Shown piece by piece: positions 25,385 through 34,794 of a stretch of 64,000 nt of DNA; the stretch's first letter is position 1; each line of letters opens with the position of its first letter. The position numbers and the translations under genes are program-made. A model generated the notes under the pieces. That model did no database searches, was not told the DNA's origin, and saw only the letters and a program-made list of their open reading frames with translations. Source of the stretch: Hebobacterum sp964559435 (GTDB lineage Bacteria; Armatimonadota; Hebobacteria; Hebobacterales; Hebobacteraceae); contig CAZLHI010000004.1 of NCBI GenBank assembly GCA_964559435.1, positions 1 to 64,000 of the forward strand, read 5' to 3'.

Positions 25385-26872
25385 ATGCGCAGAGGTCTTC
25401 TGCTTCTGGTGGCCTTCCTGTCGGGCGCCATTCTCATGGCGCTCGAACTGGTGGGGTTTCGTGTCTTAGCGCCCTCCTTCGGCGGCGCCATATTCGTATG
25501 GGGCAGCCTCATAGGTGTGTTTCTGGCCGCCCTCAGTATCGGGTACTACTTGGGAGGGCGGCTCGTAGACCGCTGGCCCAGCTCTGGGGTTCTCGCCGCC
25601 ATGTTGCTGTTGTCTGCCGCGCTCGTGTTCCTGCTGCCGCGCTACGGGCCCGCCACAGCCGACGCCATCTCGCTGCGATACGCCGACACGCGCGCTGGGT
25701 CTTTGATCACGTGCATGATCCTATTCTTCCTGCCTGGTACGCTGATGGCCGTCACTTCGCCCTTCGTGATTCGACTCACGGCGCGTAGACTCGATGAGGT
25801 GGGCCGCGCTGCGGGCGCCGTGTACGCCGTTTCGACGATCGGCAGTATCGTGGGGACGCTCGGCACGGCCTTCTACCTCATCCCCGCGATCGGGACGCGA
25901 GCCATTCTCTATCTGCTGGGAGCAAGCCTCGTGCTGACTGGGCTCCTCTGTCTCTCCGTGACGCGGCGCCGGGTCGGCTCCGCAGCGGCCATCGTGTTCC
26001 TGCTCCTGCTGATTCCCCACCCGAGCCACGCTAAGGAGCGGATACTGCTGGAGCGCGATAGCTCCTATCATCGGCTGTTCGTCACTGAGGAAGGTCACTA
26101 CCGCTGGCTTCGCGCCGACAATATCTGGCACACGCAGATGGACTTGCGGGACCCCCACGGCCGCGGCCTGCCCTACTCCGATTACGTGGACCTCGCGTTT
26201 CTCTTGAACCCAAACATCCGCCGCGTGTTGGTGATCGGATTGGGTGGCGGAACCGTGCCAAAGCGATTCGTGCGAGACTACCCCGAAGTGACCGTCGACG
26301 CGGTGGAGATCGATCCCGCGGTCATCAGGATCGCTCGCCAGTACTTCGATGTAGAGCCGGGACCCCGGCTCAAGATACATGAGGCCGACGGGCGCCAGTT
26401 CCTGCGCCGCACCCGGCAGACCTGGGACATGATCCTCCTGGACGCCTATTACGCCGATACGGTCCCGTTTTTCCTGACAACGCGGGAGTTCTTCACCATC
26501 GCCAAGAGCCGACTGAATCCAGGCGGGATCCTTGTCAACAACGTTGTCGGCCGGGTTAGCGGGCCCAGGAGCAAGTTCTTCCGCTCAGTGTACAAGACGA
26601 TGGACGAAGTCTTCCCTCAAATGTGCGCCTTCGAGGTGGAGGACAGCGGCGCCGTCTGGATCAACATCGAGGTCTTCGGCATCAACGCCAGCCGAAGCTT
26701 CTCGCTGGCGGAGCTGCGAAGGCGAGCCGCACAGCTTCAGGGCAAGCTCATCAAAGATGACAAGCTGACAGAGCACTTGGGCGGCTATCTTCCCCAGCCG
26801 GTGGTGACGGGTGATGTCCCTGTGCTCACCGACGACTACGCGCCGGTGGACGCCTTGATTCATCTGTGGTGA
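25385..26872 (+). CDS. Membrane-fused spermidine synthase-like aminopropyltransferase
   Basis: A 495-residue protein. Residues ~1-210 form seven or so membrane helices (LLLLVAFLSGAILMALELVGFRVLAP, VWGSLIGVFLAALSIGYYLGGRLVDR). Residues ~215-490 form a Rossmann methyltransferase-like domain with VLVIGLGGGTVPKRF, the acidic VEIDPAVI, ADGRQFL and the LLDAYYADTVPFFLTTREFF loop of spermidine synthases. The SpeE Asp in the active-site loop is present as LLDAY. This fused form is widespread but its true substrate is often not a polyamine. It is probably an inner-membrane protein with the enzymatic domain on the cytoplasmic side. The ATG lies after GGGAA; it is monocistronic. Confidence 0.83.
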   Translation: MRRGLLLLVAFLSGAILMALELVGFRVLAPSFGGAIFVWGSLIGVFLAALSIGYYLGGRLVDRWPSSGVLAAMLLLSAALVFLLPRYGPATADAISLRYADTRAGSLITCMILFFLPGTLMAVTSPFVIRLTARRLDEVGRAAGAVYAVSTIGSIVGTLGTAFYLIPAIGTRAILYLLGASLVLTGLLCLSVTRRRVGSAAAIVFLLLLIPHPSHAKERILLERDSSYHRLFVTEEGHYRWLRADNIWHTQMDLRDPHGRGLPYSDYVDLAFLLNPNIRRVLVIGLGGGTVPKRFVRDYPEVTVDAVEIDPAVIRIARQYFDVEPGPRLKIHEADGRQFLRRTRQTWDMILLDAYYADTVPFFLTTREFFTIAKSRLNPGGILVNNVVGRVSGPRSKFFRSVYKTMDEVFPQMCAFEVEDSGAVWINIEVFGINASRSFSLAELRRRAAQLQGKLIKDDKLTEHLGGYLPQPVVTGDVPVLTDDYAPVDALIHLW

Positions 26873-26977
26873 GAGGACGCAAGCACGGCCCGGAGCAGTG
26901 GGGGCACACGAGGTCCCGCCGAACGAGGGTCTCGGCAGCGCGATACCGAAGCAGTGAAGCTCTTTCTCCACGCACTG

Positions 26978-29875
26978 TCAGCCACGCCAGCCGAGAAAGG
27001 CGCGGGCGATGTAGACTGCCATCTGATCCCGAGTGACCGGCCAAGTCGGCCGGTACAAACCGTCAGGATAGCCCTCGATAACAGGGTGCTCGTCAGAGAG
27101 AAACTCCACGTGGCGATAGCACCAGTAGCCAGAGGGCACGTCGTCGAAGGTGGGGGCGGGCGGGGGCTCGTAGTCCGCGAGCCCTTCCTCCCCGCGGGGC
27201 ACGACGACGGCGCGCGCGATGAAGACGGCCATCTGCCCACGGGTGACATCCCATTCGGGGTGGTAGTTCTGCTCGCCATAGCCTTCCACGATGTTCTCGG
27301 CCGCCACCCCTTCGATGCTCTCGTAGGCCCAGTGGTCGAGCGGCACGTCCGGGAAGGTGGGCTCATCCGGCGGGGCGGGCACGCCCCCGATGGCCCGGGC
27401 GATGAACACCGCCATCTGATCGCGGGTGACGACCACGTTCGGCCGATAATAGCCGTTGGGGTAGCCCTCGACGATGTAGCCAGCCCAGCAGTTGAGGATG
27501 GGGGCGTAGGCCCAGTGGTCCTCCGGGACATCGGGGAAGGTCTTGAGCTGATAGTGGGCGGTCACAGTGTGGTCTTCGTCCATCGTGACAGCGATTGAGG
27601 TGGCGAAACCAGACTGCTCCCCTGGCTGGGTTACCCCATCGACGTCCCAGTGCGTGAAGAAGTGGAAGGTGGCACGGGCAGGCATGCTGATGGTGACCGT
27701 CTCATCGTAGTCGTAGGTGAAGGCGCAGTCGGTCATGCCCCAGTCGCGCCCGTCGAGGTCCGCGGGCGTGACATAGACCTCCGTGTAGGAGACCGGCGTG
27801 GCGCGCACCGTGAGCGTGCGCGTGTCCGGGTGCAGCCTCCATTCGTGGGCGCCGCGGTCGGGGGCCGCGCCGGAGGGCACCGTGCCACCCCAGAAGTCGA
27901 GGCCGCCGGCGCCTGGGATGGTCAGGCCGCTGTCAATACACGGGGAGTTGGGCTGGAGCTTGTAGCCGGAGCAGGTGTCGCGACCTATGCCGGCGCCGCC
28001 CGGGGCGGCGAGCAGCGGGTCATCGGTGAGCTTGTGGAGGTCGTCCGGCTCGCCGGGAGGGTGGTTGCCGAAGAAGACGTTGGAGTCGAAGAGGTTGTTG
28101 GTGCTCAAGGCGAAGATGTAGTCTCCGCTCCCGAGGTCGTAGAAGATGTTGTTGTAGAAGCGGGTGTCGTCGGCGTACCCGCCCCAGGAGGTGTGGATGA
28201 TGGGATCGACCGACATGCCCTCGCCGATGTAGATCGTGTTGTTGTAGACAGCGGTGTTGGTGGTGGGGCCGGCGATATGGAAAGCGCGGGTGAGGTCGTT
28301 CTGGCTGATGTTGTAGCGGACGATGGTGCCGTCGTTGAAGCCGCTATAGGTGCCGTTGGCGCAGATGAGGCAGAACCCGCCCTCATTGTCGTGGCTGTAG
28401 TTGTATTGGATGATGGTGTTGTGAGAGAACCAGTCGCTGTCGAACCCCTCGCCGTCGTTGGTGCCCCGGGTGAGATAGGCCTCGTTGTATTGGATGACGG
28501 CGTTATCGCAGTCCCACGGCCAGATGGCCACGCAGTAGCGGCCGGAGCGCATGTTGCAGTCCTTGGCGACGTTGTACTCGACGAGGGGGCCGTCGCAGAC
28601 CGTCGGCACGATGCCGTCCCCCCCGATGTCGTCCACGGAGTTGCTCATGATTTCAACGTTGATGCTCGGCACCCACGAGCCGAGGATGCCGGCGGGAAGA
28701 TTGCGGTCCCACCACCAGGAGGAGAGCCAGATGCCGGAGCGGTCCACGCCGCGCACGGTGCAGCCGCCGACGAAGACGCCGTTCCACCAGGTCTCCTTCG
28801 ACAGCCCTCGGATGTCGAAGATGATGCCGCCGTTGGCCTTGTGGGAGTCATCGAGGAGGCCGTTGACGTCGTGCACGTCGAGGCCGCTCAGGTTTATGCT
28901 GTGCAGGGCTCCGGCGTCCTCACCGATCACCCAGGCGCCGTAACGAGCGCGAGGGAAAGTTCCGTAGTTGATCAGCTCGAGGCCCCACACCATCCAGTAT
29001 TCCTGGTTGAAGAGGCGAAACGGAGCGGTGACGGTCCCGCCGCCGTCGATGAGTGGCAAGGGGCCGCTCCAGTCGCTCTGCAGGATAATCTGATTCCCCG
29101 CAGCGCCTGAGCCCATCGGATCGAGCTGTCCGTTCCACACGCACCCTGACTTGAGGACGATGCGGTCGCCGGGAGCGAATACGACGCTGTTAACCTTGTC
29201 GAGTGTGCGCCACGCCGATTCCGGACTGGTACCCGTGCTGGCGTCATCGCCGTCGATCGAATCAACGTAGTAAGTGGTGTTGCCCGGCGAGAACTCGAGA
29301 TCGGGTCCGACGAAGGAGAAGTCGTCGACATAGAGGTAGCCAGGCCCATCGTTCTTCCAGGCAAAGACGCGCATCCAGTCGATGGTGTCGGAGGTCGTGA
29401 ACTCGACTTCTTTGTACGTGTAGACGCTCTCGGTGAACTCGACGCCAGGGGTGAAGCGGTTGCCGTAGATATCGTAGTATTCGACGCCGACCCAACCGAC
29501 CTCGCCGGCGACACTGACCATCCCCCACGCGCCCACTCTGTAGGTGGTGTTGGCTCTCGGCTTCCCGTGCGTCTGGGCGCGGCCACCGGTTTCGGGACCG
29601 ATTTTGAGAGACCAAGAGCCGGTGTGCGGGTTCTCCGGCACAGCCTGGGCGCTGGGGTAGGGCTCCGCCACGCCCCACGAGGCATAGCCTCCCCAGCCGT
29701 CATTACGGCTCTCGAAGCCGGGGTTGGCAAGCAGGTTGCCTGACCAAGCATGAGCCGGAGAGAGCGAAGCAACCAGCGACAGCAACGCTGCAGCGACGCC
29801 GAGCGACACGCGCAGCCAGTCGACTCGACGGAGCATTCGAGCACCGCCACGACCGCGCGCCACGGGGCCAATCAT
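26978..29875 (-). CDS. Secreted parallel beta-helix protein with three C-terminal SLH domains
   Basis: A 965-residue protein. Signal peptide ~1-43 (LLSLVASLSPAHA before WSG); a jelly-roll carbohydrate-binding-like domain ~45-190 (NLLANPGFES, VGAWGMVSVAGEVGWVGVEYYD); a right-handed beta-helix ~200-690 with YYVDSIDGDDASTGTSPESAW, as in polysaccharide lyases; a short beta-repeat domain ~700-790; then three SLH domains ~793-963 (FPDVPEDHWAY, FPDVPLDHWAY, FDDVPSGYWCY, each followed by a V-T-R-x-Q-M-A-V helix). SLH domains bind pyruvylated cell-wall polysaccharide, so it is cell-surface attached. The helix may cleave or bind a glycan. A GAGAGGAGG site precedes the ATG. A CsaB-type pyruvyltransferase is encoded at 52391. 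Confidence 0.92.
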   Translation of the reverse strand: MIGPVARGRGGARMLRRVDWLRVSLGVAAALLSLVASLSPAHAWSGNLLANPGFESRNDGWGGYASWGVAEPYPSAQAVPENPHTGSWSLKIGPETGGRAQTHGKPRANTTYRVGAWGMVSVAGEVGWVGVEYYDIYGNRFTPGVEFTESVYTYKEVEFTTSDTIDWMRVFAWKNDGPGYLYVDDFSFVGPDLEFSPGNTTYYVDSIDGDDASTGTSPESAWRTLDKVNSVVFAPGDRIVLKSGCVWNGQLDPMGSGAAGNQIILQSDWSGPLPLIDGGGTVTAPFRLFNQEYWMVWGLELINYGTFPRARYGAWVIGEDAGALHSINLSGLDVHDVNGLLDDSHKANGGIIFDIRGLSKETWWNGVFVGGCTVRGVDRSGIWLSSWWWDRNLPAGILGSWVPSINVEIMSNSVDDIGGDGIVPTVCDGPLVEYNVAKDCNMRSGRYCVAIWPWDCDNAVIQYNEAYLTRGTNDGEGFDSDWFSHNTIIQYNYSHDNEGGFCLICANGTYSGFNDGTIVRYNISQNDLTRAFHIAGPTTNTAVYNNTIYIGEGMSVDPIIHTSWGGYADDTRFYNNIFYDLGSGDYIFALSTNNLFDSNVFFGNHPPGEPDDLHKLTDDPLLAAPGGAGIGRDTCSGYKLQPNSPCIDSGLTIPGAGGLDFWGGTVPSGAAPDRGAHEWRLHPDTRTLTVRATPVSYTEVYVTPADLDGRDWGMTDCAFTYDYDETVTISMPARATFHFFTHWDVDGVTQPGEQSGFATSIAVTMDEDHTVTAHYQLKTFPDVPEDHWAYAPILNCWAGYIVEGYPNGYYRPNVVVTRDQMAVFIARAIGGVPAPPDEPTFPDVPLDHWAYESIEGVAAENIVEGYGEQNYHPEWDVTRGQMAVFIARAVVVPRGEEGLADYEPPPAPTFDDVPSGYWCYRHVEFLSDEHPVIEGYPDGLYRPTWPVTRDQMAVYIARAFLGWRG

Positions 29876-29891
29876 GAGCTGCCTCCTCTCC

Positions 29892-31076
29892 CTACTCTAC
29901 TGCTCGCCGCGACTGCACCTTGGCAGGATCTATCTCGATCCCGAGACCGGGCTTGTCAGGAGGCCGGATGACCCCCGATTCCGGCTGGAGGAATCCCTTC
30001 ATGAACCGCTGCTTGTGTCGCTGATGGAGTATGAGGAATTCGACCTGTGGCAGGACCGGCTGCGGAAGGGCCGCGGCCGCGTGTAGCGCAGCGTGAAGCG
30101 AGTGGCCGTGCGGGCAGAGCGGCACATCGTAGGCCGAGCAAAGCGCGGCTATCTTCACGAGTTCGCTGATACCGCCGCACCAGTCGGGATCGGCCTGAAT
30201 CACGTCGGCCGCGCTTGCGTCGAGGATTTGCTTGACCTGCCAACGGGTGTACAGGTGTTCCCCTGTCGCGATTGGGATGCCGCTGCTCTCCCGGATTCTC
30301 CGCAGCCCTTCGATCCGGTTCACCGGCACCGGCTCTTCCAGCCATGCGGGCCGGAAAGGCGCGATCCGGCGGCCCATATCGATTGCGTAGGGAACGTCCC
30401 AGGAGTTGAACGCATCGAACATCAGCGCTACATCCTCCCCCACCGCCTCTCTGAGAGTCCGCGCCGTCGCCACATTCTTCGCCGCCCCCTCGTTGCCATC
30501 AGCCGGACCATAGCGGAAGAACCACTTTTGCGCGCGGTAGCCAAGCTGCTTGTACTCCTGCGCTCGCCGAGCAAGTGCATCCGATTCAAGGGAGAACCCG
30601 AGCATGCTCGCATAGGCGTTGACAGGGCCCTGTACCGGCCCGCCGAGCAGCCGGTACACCGGCTGTCCCAGCACCTTTCCTTTGAGGTCCCACAGAGCGC
30701 AGTCCAGCGCGCTCATCGCCATCATGTAGTATCCGGCACGAGCATGGCGGTTCCGGCGCAGCAGCAGGTCCCAGATCTTCTCGATGGCAAGCGGATCACG
30801 CCCCAGCAAGAAATCCCTCATCTCCCGGCGCAGGATAATCGCATGGGCGCCGTCAACAGGGCCGAACAACCCCGTGACTCCCTCGTCGGTGCGCACCTCC
30901 AGGTAGGCCTCAGTCTGTTGGACCTTCTCCCCCGGCGCGCCGGCCGGCTCGAATGTGCGCGTGCCGCGGAACTCGGGATACACGTCGAGCGGCCTCGAAC
31001 CCCGCTCGGCAGCCTGCACCTCGTCGGCCGGAAACTCTCCCGTCAGCTCGAGCAGCACAACATCCGAGATCTTCAT
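29892..31076 (-). CDS. Enolase-superfamily (mandelate racemase/muconate lactonizing type) sugar-acid dehydratase
   Basis: A 394-residue protein with an N-terminal capping domain and the MR/MLE barrel. Visible metal ligands are Asp in LMFDAFNSWD, Glu in WLEEPVPV, Glu in ATGEHLYT, then Asp in QADPDWCGG; the His of CPHGHS is the candidate general base or acid. The strand-2 position QKWFFRYGPADG carries a Lys. The pattern (KWF-RYGP, GEH, PHGH) resembles acid-sugar dehydratases such as rhamnonate or galactonate dehydratases. The substrate is not fixed. ATG 31076 follows GGAGGTG; the frame is open to 31133. It starts 16 bases after (same strand) the SLH gene's upstream region, so it may be cotranscribed with that gene. 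Confidence 0.87.
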   Translation of the reverse strand: MKISDVVLLELTGEFPADEVQAAERGSRPLDVYPEFRGTRTFEPAGAPGEKVQQTEAYLEVRTDEGVTGLFGPVDGAHAIILRREMRDFLLGRDPLAIEKIWDLLLRRNRHARAGYYMMAMSALDCALWDLKGKVLGQPVYRLLGGPVQGPVNAYASMLGFSLESDALARRAQEYKQLGYRAQKWFFRYGPADGNEGAAKNVATARTLREAVGEDVALMFDAFNSWDVPYAIDMGRRIAPFRPAWLEEPVPVNRIEGLRRIRESSGIPIATGEHLYTRWQVKQILDASAADVIQADPDWCGGISELVKIAALCSAYDVPLCPHGHSLHAALHAAAALPQPVLPQVEFLILHQRHKQRFMKGFLQPESGVIRPPDKPGLGIEIDPAKVQSRRAVE

Positions 31077-31252
31077 GCAGCACCTCCAGGAAGCAGCTCG
31101 CTCGCCATTGGGCTTACCACACGGCGGTCGCATTTCCTATGCACGTGGGACGCTGAGCGAAGGATTGCGGTCGGCCCACGAGCTGGGCACGGAGACTGAA
31201 ATGGCCTCGACGCGGCTCCCCATGTGGAAATGATATTGCGAGAGGTGAGTAG

Positions 31253-32494
31253 ATGGCGAAGACGACGTTCGTGCTGCCACTCATGCTGCTGGTCGCAAGC
31301 GGCCCGGTCGCTCTCTGCGCTGAAACCGACTTCGCCGCCATCGACGCCCACGCCCGGTCCGCGCCGCCGTCGGTGAGCCGGTCGATCGACTCTGTCGCCG
31401 CCTACCTGACAGCGCCGGCCCAGGATGACCGGGAGCGGGCGCGTGCGCTGTTCACGTGGATCGCGGTCAACGTGAACTACGACTCTTCGCTCCTGGGAAA
31501 GCCGCCCGATCCCGAGGTCGTGCTAGAGAAGCGACGTGCCGTCTGCGCCGGATACGCGGCGCTCTTCAAGGCGTTGGCGGAGGCGGCGGGTCTGGAAGCG
31601 CAGATCATCCACGGATACGCCAAAGGCACAGGCCCCGAAGCGGCAATCGAATCCGATGGCCTTCTGACCCACGACTGGAACGCAGTGAGGATCGACGGAG
31701 AATGGACACTTCTCGACTGCACCTGGGGCGCGGGACGGCTGGACGAGCAGTATCGCTTCAGGAAACGATTCACCGAACACTATTTTCTTACGTCGCCGGA
31801 GATGCTCGTCTACGACCACTTCCCATTGGACGACAAGTGGCAGCTGCTTCGCGCGCCGATCTCCAAGGGGGAGTTCCTGGCCCGCGCTTGGGTGCAGCCG
31901 GCCTTCTTTGAGCACGACCTTCGCCTGGTCAGCCATGGGAGGAGCAAGATCGAAGCCGACGATTCTCTCGCCATCGTGATTGGGGCGCCCGAGGACACGC
32001 TAGTTCTGGCTTCCATGTCCCAAAACGGGTGGGGCCTGGAGGAAGGCCACACCTTTGCCCAAAGGGGCCCGGACGGATTCGTGATTCGTGCGGCTTTCCC
32101 CGCACCGGGCAACTACGTGCTGCGCATCTTCGCCCGCCGGCGGAATGCTCGCACACAGGAATACGAGTCCGCAGTCGACTACATCGTCCGTGCCAAGCGT
32201 TCGACGGACAGGATCTTCCCCAAGATGTACGTATCCTTTCAAGAGCGAGGGTGCTATCTCACCTCTCCCATCTCGGGGATCCTGAAGGCGGACGCGCCCG
32301 TCGAGTTCCGAGTGCGGATCCCAGGCGCGGAGGATGTGGTGGTGGGCGTCAACGGCCTGGCGAGACATCTGGGGCGCGCAGGCGACGGAGCCTTCGCCGG
32401 CAAGGTGGTTGTTGAGAGGGGCCAGGCCGCCGTCTTCGGCCGCTTCCCCGGCAGCAAGAGGTACGAGGGTCTGCTGCTCTACGAAGTAAGATGA
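31253..32494 (+). CDS. Secreted transglutaminase-like (kyphoscoliosis-peptidase type) protein
   Basis: A 413-residue protein with a signal peptide (~1-22, ending PVALCA). The transglutaminase-like core has the triad Cys98 (KRRAVCAGYAALF), His140 (THDWNAV) and Asp155 (LLDCTWG). After it, FTEHYFLTSPEMLVYDHFPLDDKWQLL matches the region following the core in KY-type proteins, and the remaining ~200 residues form two beta-rich, Ig-like domains. It is probably a periplasmic or surface cysteine protease or cross-linking enzyme; the target is unknown. A purine-rich ribosome site (GAGAGGTGAG) precedes ATG 31253. It is divergent from the enolase-superfamily gene and convergent with the pseudopilin gene. 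Confidence 0.85.
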   Translation: MAKTTFVLPLMLLVASGPVALCAETDFAAIDAHARSAPPSVSRSIDSVAAYLTAPAQDDRERARALFTWIAVNVNYDSSLLGKPPDPEVVLEKRRAVCAGYAALFKALAEAAGLEAQIIHGYAKGTGPEAAIESDGLLTHDWNAVRIDGEWTLLDCTWGAGRLDEQYRFRKRFTEHYFLTSPEMLVYDHFPLDDKWQLLRAPISKGEFLARAWVQPAFFEHDLRLVSHGRSKIEADDSLAIVIGAPEDTLVLASMSQNGWGLEEGHTFAQRGPDGFVIRAAFPAPGNYVLRIFARRRNARTQEYESAVDYIVRAKRSTDRIFPKMYVSFQERGCYLTSPISGILKADAPVEFRVRIPGAEDVVVGVNGLARHLGRAGDGAFAGKVVVERGQAAVFGRFPGSKRYEGLLLYEVR

Positions 32495-32509
32495 GCGCAG
32501 TCTCGTTCA

Positions 32510-33109
32510 CTAGGCAGTCGGGTCGAACTCGCTCAGCGGCTGTTCCGCCCTAATGCGGCGAACGCTGGCACCGGCCTGGAGGACAACGATCCAGCCCTTC
32601 GGGTCCTTGCCCCAGATCGGCGCGTCTAGGTCGCGCTCCCACCGCTTCCCCCAGTGCCAATGGCACATCGCAAGAGGGGTGGAATCTCCCCATTTCCCCC
32701 GCCCATAGCGGGGCGGGGGCCGCCACCACCCCAGCTGGCGCGCGTATTTCCAATTGGGGAGGTACGTATAGCTCACACCTGAAGGAAGGTACAAGGGCCC
32801 TTCCATGTACTCATTGGGCTCATGGCGGCCGCCGGCCGGGTCGGCGGGGCAGACGAAGACAGCTGCATCCGGGCAGTAGGTCGGGTACAGCGTGGACAGG
32901 TGGGGGGCCAGCTCTCCGTTGTCAGCGACGTACATCAACATCGCCATGCCGATCTGACGAAGCTGGTTGATGCAGGAGGCTTGCTTTGCTCCGGCTTTGG
33001 CCTTCGCCAGCGTGGGGAACAGAAGGGCGACCAATGCGACTATGATCGCCGTGACGACAAGTGTCTCTACCAGCGTCAGGCCTGTGCCCGGTTGCCGGCG
33101 GCGCGGCAT
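32510..33109 (-). CDS. Prepilin-type N-terminal cleavage/methylation protein (type II secretion pseudopilin-like)
   Basis: A 199-residue protein. It starts with a short basic leader, then GLTLVETLVVTAIIVALVALLFPTL: the prepilin peptidase site (G before the hydrophobic helix) with Leu instead of the usual Phe at +1 and Glu5 retained. The pattern CINQLRQIGMAMLMYVADNGELAPHL is typical of the H-x9-DG group seen in Planctomycetota, Lentisphaerota and Armatimonadota, but this copy lacks a clear C-terminal H-x9-DG. It should be processed by PilD and sit in the envelope or assemble in a pseudopilus. No pilus assembly genes are nearby. It is unlike the two larger pilins at 40198 and 46097 in its C-terminal part. 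Confidence 0.85.
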   Translation of the reverse strand: MPRRRQPGTGLTLVETLVVTAIIVALVALLFPTLAKAKAGAKQASCINQLRQIGMAMLMYVADNGELAPHLSTLYPTYCPDAAVFVCPADPAGGRHEPNEYMEGPLYLPSGVSYTYLPNWKYARQLGWWRPPPRYGRGKWGDSTPLAMCHWHWGKRWERDLDAPIWGKDPKGWIVVLQAGASVRRIRAEQPLSEFDPTA

Positions 33110-33264
33110 GCTTCACTATATCCCACAGGCGGCCGCGGCACAATAGGCAACTGCCTGCAAAGCTCAAGGCCCAGGCCCCGCCGCCACGGGACTCCGACCC
33201 GCCGGAGTTGCAGTCATCGGCTGCCCAGTGGGAACGTCATCCTCCCAGGCTGGGGACCCGCGGA

Positions 33265-33672
33265 CTAGGACTGACTATTCCGCTGCTCGCCCTCGGGCGG
33301 CGCTGGCGCCGGCTCAGCCGCCTCCGCCTCCGGTTCGGAGGGGACAGCTCCAGCTTGCTCAGGCGAGGGCCGGCGACCAGGTAGAGCAGCAAGTACGACA
33401 AGGCCCAGCACAGGGAGCAGCCCAAGCACGAGTCCCCAGAACGCGGTCTGGCCCTTCGACTTTGCGTAGATCTGATGGCCGCGCAGCCAGAACCCCACTC
33501 CGATGAGAGCGATCACCCCAACGATGATGCCCGCCACGCGGATGTCAAGGTTCACACTGTCGATGAGCGCGCCGAGGTTCTTGAGGAAGATGGCGATACC
33601 CACGATGACGATGGCCCCGATAACGATGTAGAGGATCCCTCGCCCTGCCCGACCCACCGGTTGACTTCCCAT
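33265..33672 (-). CDS. Small membrane protein with Pro/Glu-rich tail
   Basis: A 135-residue protein with three membrane helices (ILYIVIGAIVIVGIAIFL, VAGIIVGVIALIGVGFWL, AFWGLVLGLLPVLGLVVLAAL) and a hydrophilic tail of about 33 residues rich in Pro, Glu and Ala. I do not recognise the family. The ATG at 33672 begins with a Gly-rich leader before the first helix. It has no clear operon partner: the DMT transporter gene on the same strand ends 46 bases upstream. Confidence 0.6.
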   Translation of the reverse strand: MGSQPVGRAGRGILYIVIGAIVIVGIAIFLKNLGALIDSVNLDIRVAGIIVGVIALIGVGFWLRGHQIYAKSKGQTAFWGLVLGLLPVLGLVVLAALPGRRPSPEQAGAVPSEPEAEAAEPAPAPPEGEQRNSQS

Positions 33673-33718
33673 GGTAGCATCTACCCTCCCGCCTAGCTAA
33701 CTTCAGGAAGCTTCCCCC

Positions 33719-34645
33719 TCAGCGCTCAGTCTCCTCTCTCGTGTCACTGATTCGCGAGCCGAGACCGACGTCAGTTGCCGGACGCACAGCAGCGCCAGCC
33801 TGTGCGATGACGATTGCGGCCACAATCAACGCTCCGCCCAGCGCTCCCCGTAAGCCGAGAACCTGGCCCTGTATGAGCCACGCGAACAGCGCAGCGAACA
33901 GGGGCTCGGCGGCGAAGATCACGGCGACATGTGTGGCGCTCGTTCGCCGCTGCGCCCACATCTGCACCGCGAAGGCGAGGGCTGTGGCGAGAACTCCGGT
34001 CACCGCCAGGGCCGCAACCGTCCACGCAGTCAGGACGAGACGCGGCTTCTCGAGAAAGGCCCCGAGCGCGGAGCAGATTAGCGCGGTCGTCACGATCTGA
34101 GCGAGAGCAAGCGGAACTGGATCATGGTGGCGCGCCACCCGCTCGGTCGTCACGATGTGGAGTGCGAATGCGAGGGCGCACCCGAGCGTGAGCACGTCAC
34201 CTCTGTTCAGCCCCCCTGCATCTGGCGATGTCAGAGCATAGAGTCCTCCCCCGGCGAGCAGCACTGCCCCAACCGACGTTGAGCGCGGTCGCCTACGTGA
34301 GACAGCGACCGACAGCAAGGGAGTGAGCACGACGCTCAGGCCGGTTATAAAGGCGGACTTCGAGGCCGTCGTGAAGAGAAGCCCCACCGTCTGCAGACCG
34401 TAGCCGGCCGTCAGCCACACGCCAATCAGGACGCCCGCGGCGACAGTGCGCCGGGTCAGACGGAAGGCGCGCCTCGGGAACACGAGCGCCAGCGCCGCAG
34501 CGGCGATGAGAAAGCGGGCCGTGAGGAAGGCGAACGGCGTCGCGGAGTCGAGCGCCCGCTGAACTGCAGTGAAGGTCAACCCCCAAACGGCGGCCACCGC
34601 CAGTAAGGACAAGTCGGCGCCGAGGGAGGTGCGCTCAGGTCGCAT
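33719..34645 (-). CDS. DMT-superfamily transporter (two EamA domains)
   Basis: A 308-residue protein with ten membrane helices forming two EamA repeats. The first begins LSLLAVAAVWGLTFTAVQRAL and the second GDVLTLGCALAFALHIVTTERVA; each ends in the typical glycine-rich helix (VGAVLLAGGGLYAL, GALGGALIVAAIVIAQ). Family members export amino acids, nucleosides or other metabolites by drug/metabolite exchange; the substrate is unknown. The length is normal. The start lies just after the divergent region with the protease-YhfC gene. Confidence 0.87.
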   Translation of the reverse strand: MRPERTSLGADLSLLAVAAVWGLTFTAVQRALDSATPFAFLTARFLIAAAALALVFPRRAFRLTRRTVAAGVLIGVWLTAGYGLQTVGLLFTTASKSAFITGLSVVLTPLLSVAVSRRRPRSTSVGAVLLAGGGLYALTSPDAGGLNRGDVLTLGCALAFALHIVTTERVARHHDPVPLALAQIVTTALICSALGAFLEKPRLVLTAWTVAALAVTGVLATALAFAVQMWAQRRTSATHVAVIFAAEPLFAALFAWLIQGQVLGLRGALGGALIVAAIVIAQAGAAVRPATDVGLGSRISDTREETER

Positions 34646-34794
34646 GCCTACGCATCTTCACCGCGCTCAGACGCGCCTCCTTCGGAAGACGTTCGCGGAG
34701 AAAGGTAGAGGCGGGCTGGGTGGCGAACGAGCCGCGAGCGGCTCCAGTGAGACGTCTCCGGCCGGCGTCTCTCCACATGCCGCCGGGGGTTCTC

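Noticed and set aside
27650..29110. 486-codon plus-strand frame
   Set aside because: Antisense to the beta-helix protein. It is Val/Ala/Gly/Asp-repetitive, as expected from the reverse strand of repeated sequence.
30093..31199. 368-codon plus-strand frame
   Set aside because: Antisense to the enolase-superfamily gene, which has all metal ligands.
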